54,675 nucleotides of DNA from Nanobdellota archaeon (GTDB taxonomy: Archaea > Nanobdellota > Nanobdellia > Pacearchaeales > GW2011-AR1): contig JAHITZ010000025.1 in assembly GCA_018817405.1 (NCBI GenBank), forward strand, positions 1-54,675. Direction: 5' to 3'. The notes beneath the pieces were generated by a model. It did no database searches. It worked only from the letters and a program-made list of their open reading frames with translations, and had not been told where the DNA came from. A program made the position numbers and the translations under genes. This document shows positions 32,601-40,843 of this stretch, piece by piece; within the stretch, counting starts at the first letter, position 1; every line of letters starts with the position of its first letter.

Positions 32601-34204
32601 GAAAACGCCCCTGGTTTGAAAACCTTTATCTCAATCCAATCAACAGGAATTGTATAATTCTTAGTTTCATCTTTAGAAAGATGAGGAACATTAAACACCA
32701 GACTCAGCTTGTTGTCCTTAACAAACAACCCGTCCTCTGCAATGTCAAATTCTGTCCCAACAATAATCCAATCACCATCTTCAACAGGTTGCTTGTAATC
32801 TGTAACAAGATAATCAACATTTTCAAAAACCCATGAGTCTCTATTCGCCGGAACTACTTTCTGCTTCCAGGGATGAAAGTAACCCTCTTCTGTAAATGCA
32901 AAATACTCAGGGCTTTCTACAACAATATCATTTTTCAAAAATGTCAGCATATACTTCCCCGGCCCAATCTTCCTGTAAGCAGGCTCATCCTCAATAGAAA
33001 AATCAAACATCTCTGACTGCCCATTATTGAAAAATATTTTCTGCAGTCCTGCCTCATGATATGTCAAAAACTTCAATGTCCTTTCCAAATCATAGTCAGT
33101 ATACAACCTTGATTGCCTGGTTTCCAATCCATAAAGAGAATTGTCTGCAAGGAAAACTTTTTCAGCAACAATCTTATTTGTATTAATTTTAATCTCTCTA
33201 ATCAAACCATCAAAATCACTAAATTCTAATTTGTAAACCCCTCTTTCAAGGCCAACAGCAACAAGAAATTCACTCTGCATGGCTCCAAGTTTGCTTGTTT
33301 TTTCTGTTTCTCCATCATCCTGAATCTCTGTAAATTCCATAACCCTTCCTTGAAGATCATAAAGAACAATCCTTAACTCATCACTTCCCTCATACCAATT
33401 CAAATCCTGTTTCTTAAATTCAATATCTAAATAATCTTCAGCATAAACATAAAAAACATGCCCTCCTCTCAAAGATAAATCTATAACTGTTTCCTCCTTA
33501 GAATAATCTTCAACATAATTTGCAATGGGTTCAAAATCCTCGGCAGCAACAATCACTCCGTCCTGAAGCTTCAACTCCTCCAAACCCAAAAGCTCTAACT
33601 CTGGATTGATTCTATAAACCCTGTCCACGCTATCGTAAGCACTCAAGTCTAAATTTGGATTGAAAATCAAATTGTAAAGATAATGCCACTCTTCCTCATC
33701 CTTTGCTCCAATGCTAATCTTCCCGCCCTCAGGAAAATTATCCTTCAGTCTAACATTTACAAATACCTTTTCACCACCCCGTGGAATTTCTACATCAAAA
33801 TAAACCAACCCTCTTGTTAATTCCCTGTAATTTATTTCTCCTACACTTAAAACATCTGAAACTCTCTCAGCCGGAGTTAGGTATTTCTCCCCCTCGTCTC
33901 CTAAATCATAAACATAAACAAACTCATGATTAACAATAAAGTTAGAAAAAACCAAATACACAATTATCACAATAGGAATCAGCCAAACAAAAGCCCTTAA
34001 TATATTAATATGTCCTGGCTCCTTACGATGTGGGTGGGCAAGCTCATTACGCGAGACATTTTTAGGTGGGTGGGGGAGACTTCTACTATCGCGAGCGTGG
34101 TCACGAGCAGGGTGGGCACCATCATCAGAAGCAACCACAACTACCTTTCTCTTCTTCTCCTTCCGCCATTTCTCAAACTTTTCTTCCCATTCGTCTTTAG
34201 CCAT
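32597..34204 (-). CDS. Single-pass membrane protein with large extracellular domain
   Basis: ATG 34204 (MAKDEWEEKFEKW) is chosen because it overlaps the upstream GT-C stop; the track start is 36 codons earlier. A cytoplasmic N-terminus of about 75 residues precedes one TM helix (FVWLIPIVIIVYLVFSNFIV) and a ~440-residue beta-rich outer domain. The N-terminal segment contains an inserted repeat, GAHPARDHARDSRSLPHPPK and onward, also present in the next gene. It is probably part of a surface glycan or S-layer assembly cluster. No enzyme motif seen. Confidence 0.65.
   Translation of the reverse strand: MAKDEWEEKFEKWRKEKKRKVVVVASDDGAHPARDHARDSRSLPHPPKNVSRNELAHPHRKEPGHINILRAFVWLIPIVIIVYLVFSNFIVNHEFVYVYDLGDEGEKYLTPAERVSDVLSVGEINYRELTRGLVYFDVEIPRGGEKVFVNVRLKDNFPEGGKISIGAKDEEEWHYLYNLIFNPNLDLSAYDSVDRVYRINPELELLGLEELKLQDGVIVAAEDFEPIANYVEDYSKEETVIDLSLRGGHVFYVYAEDYLDIEFKKQDLNWYEGSDELRIVLYDLQGRVMEFTEIQDDGETEKTSKLGAMQSEFLVAVGLERGVYKLEFSDFDGLIREIKINTNKIVAEKVFLADNSLYGLETRQSRLYTDYDLERTLKFLTYHEAGLQKIFFNNGQSEMFDFSIEDEPAYRKIGPGKYMLTFLKNDIVVESPEYFAFTEEGYFHPWKQKVVPANRDSWVFENVDYLVTDYKQPVEDGDWIIVGTEFDIAEDGLFVKDNKLSLVFNVPHLSKDETKNYTIPVDWIEIKVFKPGAFS
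34031..34120. repeat. In-frame GC-rich repeat element, copy 1
   Basis: Left arm TGGGTGGGCAAGCTCATTAC (ending CGCGAGA) and right arm GCGAGCGTGGTCACGAGCAG (ending GGTGGGCACC) match the copy at 35176-35249. The centres differ in length and sequence. It lies inside the cytoplasmic head of the gene and keeps its frame. It is markedly GC-richer than its surroundings. Confidence 0.75.
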
Positions 34205-35894
34205 TTTCACATCCATACTGATACAATTTATTTTCCCCCAGTTCCATAAAAACTGAAAAACAAGGACCATTAAAATTCTTATTTCCTGCAAACAGATAAA
34301 TCGGTCTATCATAAACAGACATCATTTCCTGAATCTCAATTTCACTGTCGCTTCTCCAAAATCTTTCCCATTCCTCTTGAAACCACTTGTTTTCCTCAAA
34401 CAATCCAGGAGCAATTGTCTTCCTGTTTGAATAAGCCAAAACCCACGGCGAATATTCTGAAGAAAGAACCATTACAAAAGCGTCCCTCTCTACTTTTGTG
34501 TCTATCTTTTTAATCAAATCCAAACCCTCCTCGCTAATCAAAGATTTTGCATTCACTGATTCATGCATTGTCACAAACCCCGCAGAAAACAACATTAAAA
34601 CCAAAACCAACAAGCCGAGTTTCTTCTTATTATCAATCAACAATGAAAATCCAGAGCCTGCTAATAAAATCAACATAATATCAAGATGAATAATAAATCT
34701 ATTAAAAAAGAAAAACTGAAAATAAACAATTATTGCAGCAATTGATGTAATAAAAAAGATCATATCAAACTTCCTTTTCCAAATCAAGTAAAAGAATCCC
34801 AAGATGGCAAATGGCAGATAAGCTAAAGTAGAAAACTGATATGTGAAAAACGAAACAAAAGTCCCTGGCGCTGTTCCTGGATCAACAAATGACTCAACTA
34901 GCGGGAAAAACAACGGAGCAATTGATTCTCTCCAAGACCCGGCGTAAATCAACAAAGTCAGCCCAAGTATCACAACACCACTAACTAAATTTCTCCCAAG
35001 TCTTTTATAATCCTGAACTGTAAAACAAACAAAAGCCAAGCCAAACAAAAAGAAAGTCGGCCTGTGCATAATGCCTGTCAATATACCAAAGAATATAAAC
35101 CAAAATCTGTTATATCCCAAACCTAATAAGCCCTGCTCAACGCGGGATTTTCTGATATTATCTTGAACACGATTATGGGTGGGCGAGCGCACCACGCGAG
35201 AGTAATTTCCAATATCATTGCGAGCGTGGTCGCGAGTAGGGCGGGCACCTTTATTACCTCTCTTAAGAAAATACAAAGCAAACAGCATAAACGAAAGAGC
35301 AATTATATTCTTGTAATACATATAAGTAAAGACCTTAAATTGAATAACAGACACAGCATAAAGCAAAAACGCAATAACTCCAACTCTTTTATTAAAATAC
35401 TCTTTGCCTACAAGATATACACTCACTCCCAAAAGTAAATTAAAACCAATAAACAACCATGTCAAAATAGCCCCACTGCCAAAAACCTTACACAAAACAA
35501 ACATCAAATACAAAAACCCAGGAGTAAAAGCACCTTTAACCCAGCTATCAACATTAAAACCTTTCTCGGCAAACGATTCAATCCCATACTTATAGATGCC
35601 AGCATCATAACCCAAAGGTATGGAATTATCTAAATAAGGCACAACCCTTAGCCCGATTATCAAAACAATCCCAATAACCAAAAGTAAATAATGCCACCGC
35701 GCGGCCTTTACTTTGTCCTTCTTTCCATTGTCATCGAGTTCCCGCAAAGCATAAGCTCCGATCACAGCAATCACAACTGCAAATATCTCAAAGTGTAGTG
35801 TGTACTTCCAAAACAAGTTCAAGGAAATCAGCACAACCAGGGCTGCATACACCACAAGCAGCTGCCAGAATGAGCTACGCGCTATCTCTCTCAT
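34197..35894 (-). CDS. GT-C fold membrane glycosyltransferase
   Basis: The 565-aa protein has more than ten TM helices. An early extracellular loop carries GYDAGIYKYGIESFA, which fits the acidic catalytic loop of GT-C enzymes such as PMT/ArnT-like transferases. The C-terminal ~110 residues form a soluble outer domain. A cytoplasmic loop after about residue 214 contains the inserted repeat (GARPTRDHARN... to SRVVRSPTH). It is likely to use a lipid-linked sugar donor at the outer membrane face. It overlaps both neighbours by short junctions. Confidence 0.75.
   Translation of the reverse strand: MREIARSSFWQLLVVYAALVVLISLNLFWKYTLHFEIFAVVIAVIGAYALRELDDNGKKDKVKAARWHYLLLVIGIVLIIGLRVVPYLDNSIPLGYDAGIYKYGIESFAEKGFNVDSWVKGAFTPGFLYLMFVLCKVFGSGAILTWLFIGFNLLLGVSVYLVGKEYFNKRVGVIAFLLYAVSVIQFKVFTYMYYKNIIALSFMLFALYFLKRGNKGARPTRDHARNDIGNYSRVVRSPTHNRVQDNIRKSRVEQGLLGLGYNRFWFIFFGILTGIMHRPTFFLFGLAFVCFTVQDYKRLGRNLVSGVVILGLTLLIYAGSWRESIAPLFFPLVESFVDPGTAPGTFVSFFTYQFSTLAYLPFAILGFFYLIWKRKFDMIFFITSIAAIIVYFQFFFFNRFIIHLDIMLILLAGSGFSLLIDNKKKLGLLVLVLMLFSAGFVTMHESVNAKSLISEEGLDLIKKIDTKVERDAFVMVLSSEYSPWVLAYSNRKTIAPGLFEENKWFQEEWERFWRSDSEIEIQEMMSVYDRPIYLFAGNKNFNGPCFSVFMELGENKLYQYGCENG
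35176..35249. repeat. In-frame GC-rich repeat element, copy 2
   Basis: It shares both arms with copy 1 at 34031-34120 but has an 18-nt rather than a 34-nt centre. ACCACGC in the left arm can pair with GCGTGGT in the right. It sits in the same reading frame relative to its arms as copy 1, so both encode GA(H/R)P(A/T)RDHAR followed by SR...H. Confidence 0.75.
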
Positions 35895-36331
35895 CCAGGG
35901 CCATCCCTCACCCCTTCATCTTTTTCTAAATGCTTTTTCAAAATATTTAGCATCTCAGGAACCTCTGCCAAAACATCCTTCACAGTACTGACATCAATTT
36001 CATTCCCATAATAATTTACTCCGTGCCTTAGTTTTCTATATCTATCAAACTTTCCAGAAATTTTATCTTCTTTTAAGACATCCCTCAAAAAATAAGTTAC
36101 CACTTCATGCGACTCGAATTTATATCCTTTAACAAAACCAATTGCCTCGCAATATTGCCTAAGTCCCTCATACAATTCTCTAAGTACCGATTTCAACGAA
36201 TTTTCCTTAAGGGGAATTAATTTTGCAGTTTCAATCGCCTGCTCTGCAGATTTAACAAGACTTTTCGCCCTATTCTTATTCTTCACAATAACCCTCGCAT
36301 ATCCTGCCTTAACACTACTTTCAAAGTCCAT
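35891..36331 (-). CDS. HEPN-domain protein (toxin candidate)
   Basis: The 146-aa helical protein has KLRHGVNYYG, which fits the Rx4-6H RNase motif region of HEPN proteins and includes nearby Tyr residues. It pairs with the MNT nucleotidyltransferase immediately upstream (1-bp overlap of stop and start). In characterised pairs the MNT protein AMPylates the HEPN toxin and blocks its RNase activity. Some HEPN-MNT pairs have lost toxicity, so activity is inferred. Confidence 0.75.
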   Translation of the reverse strand: MDFESSVKAGYARVIVKNKNRAKSLVKSAEQAIETAKLIPLKENSLKSVLRELYEGLRQYCEAIGFVKGYKFESHEVVTYFLRDVLKEDKISGKFDRYRKLRHGVNYYGNEIDVSTVKDVLAEVPEMLNILKKHLEKDEGVRDGPG

Positions 36332-36867
36332 TACATGACCTCCAACTCTCCACTCAGAGTTATTCCATTACAAATATTGTTAACCAGTTCCTTATTTTTC
36401 TCTTTCATAATATTCCATTTCTTCCTGTTAAACCTATGAAGACCAATCTTTCTATTCAGCAACTTTTCATATTTTCCTGTTTCAAATTCCTTATCAATCT
36501 CTGTAAGAACACAAATATCAATATCGCTATCAGAGTCGTCCATTGCTTTTGCATAGCTTCCAAAGACTACTATTGTAGGAAAGTCATAGAATTTCTGTAA
36601 TTCCTCAATTAGTTTAGATTTTCTTAATTTCTCAAAATTGTAAAACAATTTTAAATTCAAGTACTTTTTAGACAAAACAGCCCTGTATCCACCATACAAT
36701 CCATCCTTCTCTTTCACCAAAATCCCTTCTTTAACTAGATTCTTCAAATACTGACTAACAGTCGTATGGTTCACCCCGGTCTTCCGAGCAACCTCTCTAA
36801 TCAAATAAGCCTTGCGCGGCTCTTCAAAGAAAACCTTCAATATCCTGCTGTCAGCTTTTATTTCCAT
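36331..36867 (-). CDS. Winged-helix plus minimal nucleotidyltransferase (antitoxin candidate)
   Basis: The 178-aa protein has an N-terminal wHTH (AYLIREVARKTGVNHTTVSQYLKNLVKEGIL) and a C-terminal MNT domain with VVFGSYAKAMDDSDSDIDICVL, the GSx10DxD catalytic signature. It is therefore a DNA-binding fusion, probably autoregulating the HEPN-MNT operon. The transcript starts in a short gap after the flippase gene; a TATA-like CTTATAAAC lies upstream on the minus strand. Confidence 0.8.
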   Translation of the reverse strand: MEIKADSRILKVFFEEPRKAYLIREVARKTGVNHTTVSQYLKNLVKEGILVKEKDGLYGGYRAVLSKKYLNLKLFYNFEKLRKSKLIEELQKFYDFPTIVVFGSYAKAMDDSDSDIDICVLTEIDKEFETGKYEKLLNRKIGLHRFNRKKWNIMKEKNKELVNNICNGITLSGELEVM

Positions 36868-36891
36868 TTGTAAATATTTACTTACACTTGT

Positions 36892-38220
36892 TTATAAGTT
36901 TTTCGCTTCTTCCCTCCTGCTTCTACGCGAAGGCGATTTCACTATCTCTCCATCTCTATCGCTTATCTTCCCACCACCCCTCAACTCCGAACGAGATCCT
37001 TTATCATATTTTTTCTTTCCCTTCCCGTTTTTGACTAGCGTGTAGCTGAATATTGGGCCCAGCACAAACAACACAACTAAGCTCACAGCTCTTCCCAACA
37101 ATGCCGCTGATAAAGATTCTGCCGGTGTTATGCCGATTGTCATTGCCGAGAAGACGATGATTGCCTCGTTGATTCCTAAACTTCCGGGGGTGATGCTTAT
37201 CAACAATCCCAAACTTCCTATGGCAGACAAAAATATACAAGAAGCAAAACCCACATCAATTCCAAACACTCTGAATTGCAGCCAAAGCATCAATGAACTA
37301 ATCAATACCTGAATAAGCGTAATCACCAGAGTAACTGCAATAACTCGCCCGTTCTTCTTTATCAGGTGCCAGCCATTCACAACCTTGATAAAACGATTCA
37401 ACCACTTGTCAAATGAACTAAGCCCGCTATCATTTCCATCATCCCTATATCCCTTCTTACCCAATCCATCGCTATCACTCAACCCATCTTTCATCCCTCC
37501 CAATCCATCGCTATCACTCAACCCATCTTTCATCCCTCCCAATCCATCGCTATCTCCCAACTCACCTTCATCGCCTTTTCTCAGTTTACTCACCTTCCCG
37601 CTATTCAACTCACCACCCCTCAACTCCGAACGGGATTTCTGCGATAATGAGCGAGCGGAGCGAGCCGTATCATTGAAGCTATTTTTTCCCTTCCGACCTC
37701 TTTCTTTAAACTTCGGACTTACAAAGATAATTCCCAGCATGCCAATGAACACAACATCAAAGATAACAAAAAGTATCCATGAAAACACACCAGTAGTAAA
37801 GTAAATCCAGAGCGTGCTAACAATTCCCAAAGCACTTCCAACTAGGAAGATCAGGACATAAACAGCCGAAAGCGTGGCAAGGAAGTGAACATAGGCAAAG
37901 TCGTACTTCTTCTTCAGATAAACCGCCCGAGCCGCCATGCCGCCACGGAATGGCGTTATTAGGTTGTAGAAGCCCGTGATGATTGCCAGGGCGAATGATT
38001 CCCAAATAGGCATGATGACTTTCAAAGCGCGGAGGAGAGTGTTGTTGAGACAGGCAATAAAAGAATAAGTCACAAGAACCCCCACAATCAAAGCCACAAG
38101 CAGCCACGGATTCGCAACACTCAAACCGGCAAAGTCAGTCCTATGAGAATAGCCGTAGTATCCAAGCCATGCTACAAGAAGGATTAATACAAGCGCTGAG
38201 ATAATTGTTTTAGCTTTCAT
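36892..38220 (-). CDS. UPF0104 (LPG-synthase TM-like) membrane protein with insertions
   Basis: Start chosen at ATG 38220 (MKAKTIISALVLI), since it overlaps the upstream GT2 by 4 bp; the track start is 11 codons longer. About eight TM helices carry the family's FRGGMAARAVYL and ITPGSLGINEAIIVFSA. Such proteins are thought to flip or handle lipids and glycolipids. Homologues are about 300-330 aa; this one is 442. The excess lies in a ~100-residue low-complexity cytoplasmic loop and a ~35-residue tail, both containing SRSELRGG and repeats. Confidence 0.7.
   Translation of the reverse strand: MKAKTIISALVLILLVAWLGYYGYSHRTDFAGLSVANPWLLVALIVGVLVTYSFIACLNNTLLRALKVIMPIWESFALAIITGFYNLITPFRGGMAARAVYLKKKYDFAYVHFLATLSAVYVLIFLVGSALGIVSTLWIYFTTGVFSWILFVIFDVVFIGMLGIIFVSPKFKERGRKGKNSFNDTARSARSLSQKSRSELRGGELNSGKVSKLRKGDEGELGDSDGLGGMKDGLSDSDGLGGMKDGLSDSDGLGKKGYRDDGNDSGLSSFDKWLNRFIKVVNGWHLIKKNGRVIAVTLVITLIQVLISSLMLWLQFRVFGIDVGFASCIFLSAIGSLGLLISITPGSLGINEAIIVFSAMTIGITPAESLSAALLGRAVSLVVLFVLGPIFSYTLVKNGKGKKKYDKGSRSELRGGGKISDRDGEIVKSPSRRSRREEAKNL
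36972..36997. repeat. 26-bp repeat in UPF0104 gene, copy 1
   Basis: CACCACCCCTCAACTCCGAA plus CGAGAT recurs at 37611-37636 with one mismatch. It encodes SRSELRGG on the minus strand in both places and lies in the C-terminal tail. Confidence 0.75.
37461..37554. repeat. 39-bp tandem repeat in coding sequence
   Basis: The unit starts CCAATCCATCGCTATCACTC and is repeated at 37461, 37500 and 37539 (last copy partial). It encodes tandem DSDGLGGMKDGLS in the cytoplasmic loop of the UPF0104 protein. The 39-bp period keeps the frame. Copy number could vary between strains. Confidence 0.85.
37611..37636. repeat. 26-bp repeat in UPF0104 gene, copy 2
   Basis: Second copy of the SRSELRGG-encoding repeat. 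It is followed at about 37644 by GAGCGAGCGGAGCGAGC inside a near-dyad (AATGA...TCATT), resembling REP-like sequence placed in frame. Confidence 0.7.
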
Positions 38221-39110
38221 TTTGTATAAACCTCCTTTGCTACAGAAAACCAAAACGAAAAGTAACCAATCAAAATCAAAAATCCAACAGGAACGACCTT
38301 TCTAGCTGATAAACTTCTTGACTTAATCGCGTTCATAAAGGTTCTTCCAGCAGCAACAAAAGGAAGAAACAAAAGGGCGACAGAAAACAAGACCTTATTT
38401 TTTAGTAAAGAAGCAAATTTCATCTTTGGATATCTCGTCCTAGTTAAGTAAAATCCCTTGCCTGACAAATTCATTTTTCTAACCAGATTTTTTAATGTGC
38501 CTTTAGTCTTATGCCTTATTTCAGGTTTAGGAGAATAAAGAATCTTCTTGTCAAACTTACGAACTAGCTTCTGCCCCAAATCTATATCCTCGCCATAATA
38601 TTTGAAACTGCCAAACAAACCAACAGCCTCAAGATCCTTCTTCCTAAAAATAGAATTACAAGTTATTGCGACTTCAACTTCAATGTAACTCTCACCACCC
38701 CACCAATTAAACTCTAGGGTATGAAGCGCCTTACTAAACGTGTTGTCATAATAATTTTTAATCTTCCCGATTACCCCAATATTATTCTTTTTAGACTTCA
38801 ACTCAGAATATAAAAATTTCAACCATTCCTTGTCTGCAACACAATCAGAATCTATAAATGCTATAAATTCACCTTTTGCTTTCTTTATCGCAAGATTCCT
38901 CGCAGATGCAGGCCCGCCGTTCTTCTTCCAAAAATATCTAACATTACCAAACTTCTTTAGTTTCTCTTTTATATCAGATTTCGAGCCGTCTTCAATGACA
39001 ATAATCTCAAACTTCTCTTTTACCTTTTGATTCCTTAACTCACTCACACAATGCATAAGATTATCTTCATCATTATATACAGGAACTATTATTGATATTT
39101 TAGGTTTCAC
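38217..39110 (-). CDS. Family 2 glycosyltransferase
   Basis: The 297-aa protein has the GT-A start ISIIVPVYNDEDNLMHCV, IIVIEDGS, the NGGPASARNLAIKKAKGEFIAFIDSD region with the metal-binding DSD, and a later YGEDIDLGQKLVRK catalytic ED. Two C-terminal TM helices anchor it. It should transfer a sugar from a nucleotide donor onto a lipid or glycan at the cytoplasmic face. It overlaps the flippase-like gene and the next membrane protein by 4 bp each, indicating one operon. Confidence 0.85.
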   Translation of the reverse strand: MKPKISIIVPVYNDEDNLMHCVSELRNQKVKEKFEIIVIEDGSKSDIKEKLKKFGNVRYFWKKNGGPASARNLAIKKAKGEFIAFIDSDCVADKEWLKFLYSELKSKKNNIGVIGKIKNYYDNTFSKALHTLEFNWWGGESYIEVEVAITCNSIFRKKDLEAVGLFGSFKYYGEDIDLGQKLVRKFDKKILYSPKPEIRHKTKGTLKNLVRKMNLSGKGFYLTRTRYPKMKFASLLKNKVLFSVALLFLPFVAAGRTFMNAIKSRSLSARKVVPVGFLILIGYFSFWFSVAKEVYTK

Positions 39111-40843
39111 TTTCTACTCTCCAAGAGAATAAAGTTGTCATCATTATAAATAATATCAAAATTATCAAAAGAAGAGCTAATTTCAGAAGCGTTAGACCAG
39201 TCAAGAGAGATCTTAGTAAAATCAGATACATCCTCTTGATTGAACTTTTTATTAAATAGGATAAATTTTGGAGAGTAAGTTCTTAGCAAATCCTTATTAG
39301 ACAACGGATCGAATAGCATCTTATAAGTTTCACCTATCCTAATGATATTTTCTTCATAATCCACATCGGAAACTTTATCTTCAGGCAAAGATACGACTTT
39401 GTTTTTTGTTAATCCTTCTAGATGATAATTAGTAGTCGGGTCAGAAAGTACAAGCACATTAGAACTAACTAAAACCTCTGGCAACTTATACTCCACAGGC
39501 ACATTCCCATAATATCTTCCGACACTAGAGTTTACAACATTTGTAAAAGTAAACAAAAAAACGAGAAGAACAAAAAGAGAATAGATAAGAACAATATACT
39601 TCTTCCTCTCTGTTACCTTATCAAAAGCCCATGAAACTAAAAAAACCAATGGGATTTTACCAAAGAACAAGAACCTCCAATAGGTCTTCAAAGGTAACCC
39701 AACATACCCTAACAAATAAGGACCAAAAGAAATAGCACACCAATACAAAATCAGAAAGAGTAAGAACCCCCTCCCTTTATTCATAAAGTTTGGCAGTATT
39801 AAAACAAAGGCCAACAAAAGAGGCAAAAAACTTAGGTACCATGAATTTACCTGAGAAAAGGATAGGTGGCTGTCCAAGATTCCGCTATTAACTAGCTGGA
39901 CCATGACAATGCTAAATATCAATAATAAGATCAGTGCCTTAGAAAGGTCCATTTCCGGTAGCTTAAAATTATTCATTCTTGCTAAATAACCATAAACATA
40001 AATTCCAAGAAAAGATAAACCCACAGACAAAACAAGAATAAGATAAGAGTTCGTCTCAGATAAAAAGCCAAGAACAGAATAAAGGGGCCAAAAATGAGAT
40101 AAAATAAAAGAGACCAAAGTCCCTATGATAATATTTCTCCCAATTATCCTCTGATTATTAAAAAGGCAATAGGCCCCAATTGATATTAAAATTAGGATCA
40201 GGAATAATCCAGTCAATATGTGCAATAAAATAACTACCAAAGAAAAAAAAGAAGCAAAAAATATCCACTTAATACTTTTATTCTTCAGATATTCAACAGT
40301 TGTGTAAACAGACAAAAAGAAAAAAGAAAGTGCAAAAAATTGAGGTAAATAGAAGTTATAAGTTAAACCGTGTAAGGAAATAATCCCAGACCATCTAATA
40401 AGAGGAATCTCTGTTAAAACAAGAAGCAAGATAGTGAAAAGTAAAGCACCCCTATCACTTCCAAATAAAGACCTATAAAGCAAAAATGAAGAAAAGACGA
40501 ATAAAATTATTGCCAAAAATCCGACAAAATAAAGATTTGTAAGTATAGAAGAACTCTCTTCCGAGAGATATGAAAAGACACTTGCTGTAAAGTGTATCCT
40601 AGAAAGGCCGATTAGGTCACTCCTTAAAAAAAAGTTTTGTATTACAAAAAATGCATCATTATGGAAGTCCTGAGCAGTGAAATCAAAAGCTCTAAACCCT
40701 ACCTTAGAGACTTCCTTAACATTACTCATAGCGGATAACAAGTCACCTGTAAGTGCATAGTTTTTCTGAATCCCAAAATAAGCTACTGCGATAAAACAAA
40801 AACTTAGTAACACTAAATAAATTAAAATCTTGCTCCCTTTCAT
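39107..40843 (-). CDS. Polytopic membrane protein, probable GT-C
   Basis: ATG 40843 overlaps the upstream stop (ATGA) and is preferred over 40858. The 578-aa protein has about twelve TM helices. The first outer loop contains AFDFTAQDFHNDAFF, acidic as in GT-C transferases. A soluble C-terminal domain of ~130 residues ends it. Its size and place in the cluster suggest an oligosaccharide-related transferase, but no decisive motif is visible. Confidence 0.55.
   Translation of the reverse strand: MKGSKILIYLVLLSFCFIAVAYFGIQKNYALTGDLLSAMSNVKEVSKVGFRAFDFTAQDFHNDAFFVIQNFFLRSDLIGLSRIHFTASVFSYLSEESSSILTNLYFVGFLAIILFVFSSFLLYRSLFGSDRGALLFTILLLVLTEIPLIRWSGIISLHGLTYNFYLPQFFALSFFFLSVYTTVEYLKNKSIKWIFFASFFSLVVILLHILTGLFLILILISIGAYCLFNNQRIIGRNIIIGTLVSFILSHFWPLYSVLGFLSETNSYLILVLSVGLSFLGIYVYGYLARMNNFKLPEMDLSKALILLLIFSIVMVQLVNSGILDSHLSFSQVNSWYLSFLPLLLAFVLILPNFMNKGRGFLLFLILYWCAISFGPYLLGYVGLPLKTYWRFLFFGKIPLVFLVSWAFDKVTERKKYIVLIYSLFVLLVFLFTFTNVVNSSVGRYYGNVPVEYKLPEVLVSSNVLVLSDPTTNYHLEGLTKNKVVSLPEDKVSDVDYEENIIRIGETYKMLFDPLSNKDLLRTYSPKFILFNKKFNQEDVSDFTKISLDWSNASEISSSFDNFDIIYNDDNFILLESRK

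Noticed and set aside
37461-37554. CRISPR-like array from the 39-bp tandem repeats
   Set aside because: The units are directly contiguous without spacers, encode an in-frame peptide repeat, and no cas genes are present anywhere in the window.
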